DNA of 5,842 bases from a candidate division TA06 bacterium DG_78. Lineage in GTDB: Bacteria; Hydrothermota; Tepidihabitantia; SM23-42. Below the pieces are notes generated by a model. That model saw nothing but the letters and a program-made list of their open reading frames with translations. It ran no database searches and was not told the DNA's origin. This document shows, in pieces, positions 1 to 4,270 of this stretch. The translations under genes and the position numbers were made by a program. The stretch is from assembly GCA_001303225.1 (NCBI GenBank), contig LJNI01000141.1:1-5842 (forward strand). The letters are read 5' to 3'. Position 1 is the stretch's first letter. The number at the start of each line of letters is the position of its first letter.

Positions 1-1
1 C

Positions 2-2074
2 GACTATGAACGCGGTATCGTATCATTTACTAATGAAAATATTATAACGAACTACACTCGTATCGAGGTTGAATACCAACAGGCTCTCGAAGACTATCCA
101 AATACGTACCAAGAAACCGATGCACAAGTAAAAGTGGGTGGTGTTGCCTTCACCAGCATGTACCGCAGGAGGTTTGACAACAAAGAAAATCCTCTCAGTT
201 TTACACTCAGTGATGCTGAGATAGAAAGCCTCAAGACTTCCGGTGATAGTCTAACTGTATTGCATACCTATGCCGATACATCTTCGCAAGGAAGTTACAT
301 CATCGAAGACGACCACTTTGTCTTTGTCGGTGAAGGAAATGGCGACTACGACGTGACCTTCTTCTACGCAGGTGAAAACAAAGGCGAGTACGAATATGAT
401 CCAACAATCAAAGGATTTACTTACCGAGGGTCAGGCTTCGGAAACTATTCACCAACAAAATTTATCACACCACCTCAGCAGCATCAATTTTATGGTTTGG
501 GTGCACGTATCTTTGAGACTGTTTGGTTAGAGATATATGGTTCAGACATTGATTTCAACACCTTTTCACACATCGACGACGGAGATAACTTTAGTAAGGG
601 TGGTCGTGTAACCTTAGCTAAAACATTTCACATATTTTCTCTGTACGGTGAATATATCTACTATGATGAAGATTTTTCTATGCCTGCAGCAAAAGAAGGA
701 ATCGACTACCAATACCAGTGGAATACACAAGAACCAATGAAAGAGCTCGGCAACGTTAGTGTAGGTGTTACGCCAACGGATTTCTTAACAGCAGACCTCG
801 GTTACAGCATACTAAACCACACACATAGACGAAAATTCATCAATGTGCAACCATTCTTTTTTCAGTTTGGTTATCAAGGAATTGACAGCACCCACAAGTA
901 CTATGTTGGGCTCGTAAAGAAGTTTGGTAATTTGTCACTCAATAGTCGATATGAACATGAAGAAGAGTCACACCTCTTAACGTACGATATTAACTATGTT
1001 ACACAGAAAAATTATGGTATTGGGTTATCAGGAAGTTATGATAGAGATACAACAGATAGAGGAATGACAACAATTGCGAGTATATTTTCGCCTCTCTTAT
1101 CCCTGTCATTAGGTCGTAGAGTATTTAATGACACGACATTTCTTTTTGGTAACGCCGCAATAAATATTTCCTATGGAGGTTTATCTCTACAGGGCAGTCT
1201 TGAACAGAGCCAGCGATATTCTCAAAAGAGGGATGAAATATACACAAAAGTCGATGAAGGTGAGGGTAATTATGTATACGATTCAACGACCAATACTTAT
1301 ATTGAAAAAGAAGGCGGCGATTATATAAAACAAATCTTTTTGCTCGGAGAATTTGATCGCGTCGTCACACGAAGCTACAGTCTCGAGGGTAAATATACTT
1401 ACTCAATCTTCGGATTACTGACACGACTGAACTATATAGATGAAAAAAATTATTTGAGTCACACCGAAGATATTTTATGCACCGTGAGTAATGATATGTA
1501 TAGTTTTGAAATCAATCTACGACAGGATATCACTGAGGATGCGCGTTATGCCCAGTTCGCTGTTTCAAGCCGTGAACGGCTCGTCTCTTTTGTCCCTGTC
1601 TATAAAAAATTTTTAGGTCGTGCTGAAATAAAGGAGGAGATAGAAAAGTACGGTACACTTGAGACCGCGAGAGAAAGCTCATACAGCGGTGAGATGGGTT
1701 ACAGTATTTTTTCGAAACCACTGATACGACCAAAAATAGGTTATGCGTATAGTACAGTATTTTCCCAATATTTTGAACATCTGGATATCCGACGACAGAC
1801 GCCGCGTGCGAGTCTTCTCTGTGGAATACCAATTAAAAAGAATAGTGGCAGAATAGAATTAACTGGAGAGCTTATTTATCACCGGTACAATATTGATGAT
1901 GTACCCTATTTCTTCACGGCAACAAAACCACCAGGCCTCACTAAAATACTCGGTGTAACAACGAGCCTGGGGATAGGTGGCAATACCATTTTCAGTTTCA
2001 TCTATAAAATTGAATTTTCGCCAGATAATGATATACGACAAAATTTGAGACTTCAGACAAGAATACGGTTTTGA
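2..2074 (+). CDS. Probable outer-membrane beta-barrel protein, C-terminal part (5' end outside window)
   Basis: The reading frame is open from the left edge (first full codon at 2) and runs 690 codons to a TGA, so the true start lies upstream; the GTG at 134 is internal. No family could be named with certainty. The first ~45 residues (DYERGIVSFTNENI..., TRIEVEY) look like a beta-sandwich repeat seen, as I recall, in surface proteins of WOR-3 and Fibrobacterota-like bacteria. Residues ~110-151 hold three Gly-rich, Tyr-ended motifs (GEGNGDY, ENKGEYEY, GSGFGNYSP). From ~160 to the end the chain is a long series of alternating polar/aromatic strands with short charged turns, as in transmembrane beta-barrels. 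It ends in ...LQTRIRF; a terminal Phe after alternating hydrophobic residues is the usual BAM recognition signal. The inferred location is the outer membrane, as a porin-like or surface-assembly barrel. queA starts 4 nt after the stop, suggesting one operon. The barrel call is fairly secure; the function is unknown. Confidence 0.72.
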   Translation, partial: DYERGIVSFTNENIITNYTRIEVEYQQALEDYPNTYQETDAQVKVGGVAFTSMYRRRFDNKENPLSFTLSDAEIESLKTSGDSLTVLHTYADTSSQGSYIIEDDHFVFVGEGNGDYDVTFFYAGENKGEYEYDPTIKGFTYRGSGFGNYSPTKFITPPQQHQFYGLGARIFETVWLEIYGSDIDFNTFSHIDDGDNFSKGGRVTLAKTFHIFSLYGEYIYYDEDFSMPAAKEGIDYQYQWNTQEPMKELGNVSVGVTPTDFLTADLGYSILNHTHRRKFINVQPFFFQFGYQGIDSTHKYYVGLVKKFGNLSLNSRYEHEEESHLLTYDINYVTQKNYGIGLSGSYDRDTTDRGMTTIASIFSPLLSLSLGRRVFNDTTFLFGNAAINISYGGLSLQGSLEQSQRYSQKRDEIYTKVDEGEGNYVYDSTTNTYIEKEGGDYIKQIFLLGEFDRVVTRSYSLEGKYTYSIFGLLTRLNYIDEKNYLSHTEDILCTVSNDMYSFEINLRQDITEDARYAQFAVSSRERLVSFVPVYKKFLGRAEIKEEIEKYGTLETARESSYSGEMGYSIFSKPLIRPKIGYAYSTVFSQYFEHLDIRRQTPRASLLCGIPIKKNSGRIELTGELIYHRYNIDDVPYFFTATKPPGLTKILGVTTSLGIGGNTIFSFIYKIEFSPDNDIRQNLRLQTRIRF

Positions 2075-2078
2075 TGAA

Positions 2079-3071
2079 ATGAAATTAAACCAATTCTCAT
2101 ATCATCTGCCACAAGAGTTGATCGCACAATTCCCGTTGGAAAATCGCGGCACAGCAAAGTTGTTAGTACTCAATCGCAAAAAAGGCACCATCACTCACCA
2201 TATATTTTATAAAATCAGTGACTTCTTCAAAAAAGGAGATGTACTCGTACTCAATAACACAAAGGTCTTCAAGGCCCGTCTGAAAGCAAAAAAAGAAACT
2301 AGTGGTAGTGTTGAAATACTCCTCATTAAAAAAATTGAAGATCGCGTCTGGGAAGCAATGATTTCTCATGCCAAGCGGATAAAAAAAGATACAAAAGTGT
2401 TTATTAACAAGGATATTTATGCCATTGTCAAAGAGAAACTGGGCTCGCGATGCCAATTAGAATTCAATAGCCCAGTCGAGTTAGTCATAAAAGAACACGG
2501 CGAAGTTCCTCTGCCCCACTATATCAAACGAGAAACAGTATCTCATGATGAAAGATATTATCAGACGATTTATGCAAAAGCAATTGGTTCAATTGCGGCT
2601 CCTACTGCAGGGTTACATTTTACTAAAGAGATATTGAAAGAGATATCAAGAATTGGTGTGACAATTGCTGAAATCACCCTACATATCGGTCCAGGCACAT
2701 TCAGACCAGTTAGAAAAGAAAACATCGAAGAGCATACAATGGAGACAGAGTATTTTGAAATATCAACTGATACGACGAAAACCATAAGGACTGCACAAAG
2801 GGTTATTGGTGTAGGCACTTCAGTTTGTCGAGCACTCGAAGCCTATGCAAACAGTGGTATGCATAGTGGATCGGTTGATTTGTACATCTGTCCAGGCCAT
2901 ACATTTAAAGTTATTGATTGTCTCATTACGAACTTCCACCTACCACGTTCAACACCGCTGCTCTTGGTCTGTGCATTTGCTAGTAGAAAATTAATTTTCA
3001 AAGCGTACCAAGAAGCGATCAAAAAGCAATATCGCTTTCTCTCATACGGCGATGCCATGTTAATCCTGTAA
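2079..3071 (+). CDS. queA: QueA, S-adenosylmethionine:tRNA ribosyltransferase-isomerase
   Basis: A cytoplasmic enzyme that transfers and isomerises the ribose of S-adenosylmethionine onto 7-aminomethyl-7-deazaguanine at tRNA position 34, giving epoxyqueuosine (penultimate step of queuosine synthesis). At 330 residues it is slightly shorter than usual (about 340-356), with the gap in the loop after VGTSVCRALE (~246-254). The family's conserved blocks appear in order: LPQELIAQFPLENR (10-23), KGDVLVLNNTKVFKARL (52-68), GEVPLPHYIKR (141-151), RYYQTIYAKAIGSIAAPTAGLHFT (159-182), TLHIGPGTFRPV (200-211), LITNFHLPRSTPLLLV (282-297) and YRFLSYGDAMLI (318-329). The ATG at 2079 fits the family N-terminus. 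It has no convincing Shine-Dalgarno, and the upstream stop (2072-2074) is only 4 nt away, so translation is probably coupled to the barrel gene. One oddity is HTMETE (219-224), where I recall H-x-M-H-x-E in E. coli. No other queuosine gene lies in the window. Confidence 0.97.
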   Translation: MKLNQFSYHLPQELIAQFPLENRGTAKLLVLNRKKGTITHHIFYKISDFFKKGDVLVLNNTKVFKARLKAKKETSGSVEILLIKKIEDRVWEAMISHAKRIKKDTKVFINKDIYAIVKEKLGSRCQLEFNSPVELVIKEHGEVPLPHYIKRETVSHDERYYQTIYAKAIGSIAAPTAGLHFTKEILKEISRIGVTIAEITLHIGPGTFRPVRKENIEEHTMETEYFEISTDTTKTIRTAQRVIGVGTSVCRALEAYANSGMHSGSVDLYICPGHTFKVIDCLITNFHLPRSTPLLLVCAFASRKLIFKAYQEAIKKQYRFLSYGDAMLIL

Positions 3072-3136
3072 ATATAAAAATATAAGACCATTCCAGAATT
3101 CTATAAAAATGATACACCAGCTACGTACTCATTCTG

Positions 3137-3229
3137 AAAAATAAATAACCCTACTATCTATATTATTGTCGTCATTATGGCTGTGCGTGTTTTGACGACG
3201 TCTATTGTAGTAAGACAGCAGGGCTATTT
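3137..3229 (-). terminator. Long hairpin with U-run, terminator of the minus-strand unit (possibly bidirectional)
   Basis: Arms 3213-3229 and 3143-3159 form a 17-bp stem as minus-strand RNA (14 Watson-Crick and three G-U pairs). An inner 7-bp stem (3193-3199 with 3168-3174, GTCGTCA/TGACGAC) closes an 18-nt loop. On the minus strand the stem runs into ATTTTTC, a good intrinsic-terminator tail. On the plus strand it is followed by a broken T-rich stretch (ctattttctatttcttc) and has three mismatches, so it could also weakly end the queA transcript arriving from 3071. It is larger than a usual terminator. Confidence 0.65.
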
Positions 3230-3257
3230 TCTATTTCTTCTCAATAGCAGTATCCAG
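3137..3257 (-). ncRNA. Candidate small RNA (~120 nt) driven by a sigma-54 promoter
   Basis: The sigma-54 element at 3268-3284 predicts a minus-strand start near 3257. Read from there, the transcript has about 27 nt of single strand, then a very long hairpin (3229-3143), then a U-run at 3141-3137. The only start codons inside give ORFs of a few codons, for example one at about 3178 that stops after five. The product is therefore more likely an RNA than a peptide. In the outer 17-bp stem, three positions are A/C mismatches when read as plus-strand RNA but G-U pairs as minus-strand RNA, so the structure is fully paired only in the minus orientation. Function is unknown; it matches no RNA family I recognise. 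Part of this evidence is simply the terminator hairpin, so it could instead be a short untranslated remnant. Confidence 0.45.
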
Positions 3258-3267
3258 AATACTCATA

Positions 3268-3284
3268 AGCAAAATGTGTGCCAG
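3268..3284 (-). promoter_or_regulatory. Sigma-54 (RpoN) promoter P1, -24/-12 type
   Basis: The minus strand reads CTGGCACACATTTTGCT. This matches the RpoN consensus TGGCAC-N5-TTGCW, with the GG (3282-3281) and GC (3270-3269) dinucleotides exactly 12 bp apart. The predicted start is about 3257. It is nearly identical to the element at 3971-3987: across 21 bp (3268-3288 against 3971-3991) only one base differs. Such promoters need an AAA+ activator bound upstream; one is encoded in this window. Confidence 0.75.
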
Positions 3285-3367
3285 AAATCTACAATGTACC
3301 CCACATAAGTCATTAAATTACGGATGTTTTTAGCAAATGAACAAGCACCCTGTCGATCCACAAAAAA

Positions 3368-3387
3368 GTGGTGGATTTTACGTCAGT
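3368..3387 (-). promoter_or_regulatory. Candidate upstream activator site (UAS1) for promoter P1
   Basis: The minus strand reads ACTGACGTAAAATCCACCAC, agreeing at 17 of 20 positions with the motif at 4183-4202. Its near edge lies 111 bp upstream of the predicted P1 start, within the usual range for enhancer sites of sigma-54 activators. The related site at 4072-4092 sits 112 bp from the P2 start. The likely binder is the adjacent regulator's Fis-type HTH; this is inferred from motif repetition and spacing only. Confidence 0.45.
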
Positions 3388-3503
3388 ATGGTCATTGAGT
3401 TGTTTAATAATGAAAACATATGACTATGAAAGTCTCCATTGCACATACATACTAATTAACACTGTAGACAATCTTAAGGTTCACTATATTATGGTGATTT
3501 CAA

Positions 3504-3518
3504 CTACAGTTACTGTAG
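3504..3518 (+). terminator. Small perfect hairpin followed by a T-run, weak terminator candidate
   Basis: CTACAG-TTA-CTGTAG is a perfect 6-bp inverted repeat with a 3-nt spacer, followed on the plus strand by ATTTTTT. The stem is short and only half G/C, so it would be weak. It could catch plus-strand read-through from queA, or it may be chance; no plus-strand gene lies just before it. Confidence 0.25.
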
Positions 3519-3538
3519 ATTTTTTCGGCATAAATACA

Positions 3539-3576
3539 GTTGCCCAGCGTGTCCCACACAGCATACGCTGGGCAAC
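3539..3576 (-). terminator. Strong 12-bp hairpin downstream of the small ORF, probable terminator
   Basis: GTTGCCCAGCGT (3539-3550) and ACGCTGGGCAAC (3565-3576) form a perfect, GC-rich 12-bp stem with a 14-nt loop. On the minus strand it lies about 80 nt after the stop codon of the small ORF at 3877-3656 and is followed by TGTATTTAT. That tail is only moderately U-rich, so this may be a terminator or a 3'-end stabilising hairpin. On the plus strand it is followed by a run of C, not T, which favours the minus orientation. Confidence 0.5.
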
Positions 3577-3655
3577 CTATTACCCCCCACTGATGATTAA
3601 TTACCCTACCAATACGGTTTTCTCGAGTTATTTATATTCCCCTGCTCAAAGCTAT

Positions 3656-3877
3656 TCAAAAAGACCACCAAAGATGTTTAGATGGTTGATTACAAAACTC
3701 GTCACTACCACATCCAATTGCAATGCTACAGAGATTGGGCACCCCAATTTTTTCCTTTGGTTTAAGGTGGTGATATGGAGTTAAACGGGATGCCCAATCA
3801 ACATCCATTACGTTTTTCCTTAACTCTGAGCTACCTGCTTCAGTGCTAGCTGTCTTATGACCAGAAATTTTTGTCAT
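3656..3877 (-). CDS. Small Cys-containing peptide, 73 aa, unknown function
   Basis: No family is recognised. The case for a real gene is its setting. A sigma-54 promoter at 3971-3987 predicts a start about 83 nt upstream, AGGTGG (3885-3890) lies 7 nt before the ATG, and a strong hairpin follows the stop. An in-frame stop seven codons before the ATG rules out a longer form. The first ~49 residues are polar and charged (MTKISGHKTASTEAG..., ...YHHLKPKEKIG), with no signal peptide or membrane segment. The last ~24 hold Cys50, Cys56 and Cys62 in an even C-x5-C-x5-C pattern and end in HLWWSF. A charged leader followed by a compact Cys-rich tail resembles precursors of ribosomally made modified peptides, or a small metal-binding protein. 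No maturation enzyme or exporter is visible here, so this is a guess. An inverted repeat (3733-3799) lies within the coding sequence. The plus-strand ORF over the same bases lacks such support. Confidence 0.6.
   Translation of the reverse strand: MTKISGHKTASTEAGSSELRKNVMDVDWASRLTPYHHLKPKEKIGVPNLCSIAIGCGSDEFCNQPSKHLWWSF
3733..3799. repeat. Interrupted inverted repeat inside the small ORF
   Basis: GATTGGGCA (3733-3741) is the exact reverse complement of TGCCCAATC (3791-3799). Nested inside are CCC/GGG (3743-3745 with 3787-3789) and GTTTAA/TTAAAC (3760-3765 with 3781-3786). As mRNA of the small ORF it would fold over codons ~27-48, just before the Cys-containing end. The core TGGGCA/TGCCCA also occurs in the hairpin at 3539-3576, so the arms could in principle exchange partners. 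Confidence 0.5.
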
Positions 3878-3884
3878 CCATGAA

Positions 3885-3890
3885 CCACCT
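3885..3890 (-). promoter_or_regulatory. Ribosome binding site that sets the small ORF's start
   Basis: AGGTGG on the minus strand, one base away from the ideal AGGAGG, lies 7 nt before the ATG at 3877. Another ATG at 3881 is only 3 nt from it and opens a frame of eight codons, so 3877 is the better start. Confidence 0.55.
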
Positions 3891-3970
3891 AAATTTTAAC
3901 GAAAATACCTTACTCACTTTATTCAGTTCATCATAATTCAAAAAACTCTCGATTCTCTACAGTAAGACAT

Positions 3971-3987
3971 AGCAAAATCTGTGCCAG
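3971..3987 (-). promoter_or_regulatory. Sigma-54 (RpoN) promoter P2, -24/-12 type
   Basis: The minus strand reads CTGGCACAGATTTTGCT, a full match to TGGCAC-N5-TTGCW with correct 12-bp GG-to-GC spacing (-24 at 3984, -12 at 3972). The predicted start is about 3960, giving an 83-nt leader before the ATG at 3877. The flank ATTTC before the element is shared with P1, so the two promoters look like copies of each other or are under common selection. Confidence 0.78.
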
Positions 3988-4071
3988 AAATATTAAGTTT
4001 CTAACTGAAAAGCTTTGGAATTTAGTGAAGTTATCTGGGTACTCCTGTTGTAGTTTTAATGATTACGAAAT

Positions 4072-4092
4072 GTGATACATTTACTGCCGTTT
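4072..4092 (-). promoter_or_regulatory. Candidate upstream activator site (UAS2) for promoter P2
   Basis: The minus strand ends in CGGCAGTAAATGTATCAC and agrees with the motif at 4183-4202 at about 14 of 20 positions. Its near edge is 112 bp upstream of the predicted P2 start, one base different from the UAS1-to-P1 distance. It is the most diverged of the three copies, and the equal spacing is the main reason to believe it. Confidence 0.38.
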
Positions 4093-4182
4093 ATCTTTGA
4101 ATATTATTTTAGGGGCAAGCCAGCCAATATCAAAATATTCAAAATTTCATGTATTCTACACCAAGGTACCATTTCTAAGATA

Positions 4183-4202
4183 GTGGTACATTTTACGCCA
4201 GT
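4183..4202 (-). promoter_or_regulatory. Third, best-formed copy of the upstream motif (UAS3)
   Basis: The minus strand reads ACTGGCGTAAAATGTACCAC. The outer bases form a partial dyad (TGG ... CCA), as expected for a dimeric binder. It lies 68 bp after the regulator's stop codon and about 230 bp upstream of the P2 start, which could give P2 a second enhancer site. A weaker look-alike (TGGTGTAGAATACATG, minus strand) is at 4148-4163. Confidence 0.42.
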
Positions 4203-4270
4203 TCAGATACTAATTTTGCACGTTCACTTAGTTATGCTCATCTAAATGGCACTATTGATGTGATAGATAC

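Larger units (their letters stand above)
3072..4270. other. 1.2-kb intergenic region between convergent genes, with minus-strand sigma-54 units
   Basis: This AT-rich stretch separates queA (plus strand) from the regulator gene (minus strand). No tRNA, rRNA, CRISPR array or recognisable protein family is seen. It holds two sigma-54-type promoters, three related 20-bp upstream motifs, one small ORF with a ribosome binding site, and several inverted repeats; each is listed separately. The supported elements are arranged for minus-strand transcription. In 3072-3136, 3288-3367 and 3388-3503 I see nothing convincing. In 4203-4270 there is only a short echo of the regulator gene's last bases: agatac followed by cgttc occurs at 4205-4225 and again at 4265-4280. 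No good hairpin follows the regulator's stop codon, so its transcript may run into the small-ORF unit. Confidence 0.6.

Noticed and set aside
1530..2041. Minus-strand ORFs of 60-100 codons across the barrel gene
   Set aside because: Antisense shadows; no family features and no RBS, and the plus-strand frame is continuous.
134..2074. Starting the barrel protein at the GTG at 134
   Set aside because: The frame is open from position 2 with protein-like sequence (DYERGIVSFTNENI...), and no RBS precedes 134.
2163..3091. Minus-strand ORFs of 82-97 codons across queA
   Set aside because: Shadows of queA, whose conserved motifs run the whole length on the plus strand.
3368..3784. A 138-codon plus-strand ORF starting with GTG in the intergenic region
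   Set aside because: No ribosome binding site, a composition unlike a folded protein, and it spans two inverted repeats. It overlaps the minus-strand small ORF, which has promoter, RBS and hairpin support.
3260..4202. Insertion-sequence ends (IS21-like), suggested by repeated ggtacattttacgccag-type motifs
   Set aside because: All copies are in direct, not inverted, orientation, and no transposase or fragment of one is present. Spacing to two perfect sigma-54 promoters explains them better. Not fully excluded.
3072..4270. tRNA gene or CRISPR array in the intergenic region
   Set aside because: No cloverleaf with a T-loop GTTCRANNC-type segment was seen, and the repeats are too few and unevenly spaced for CRISPR.
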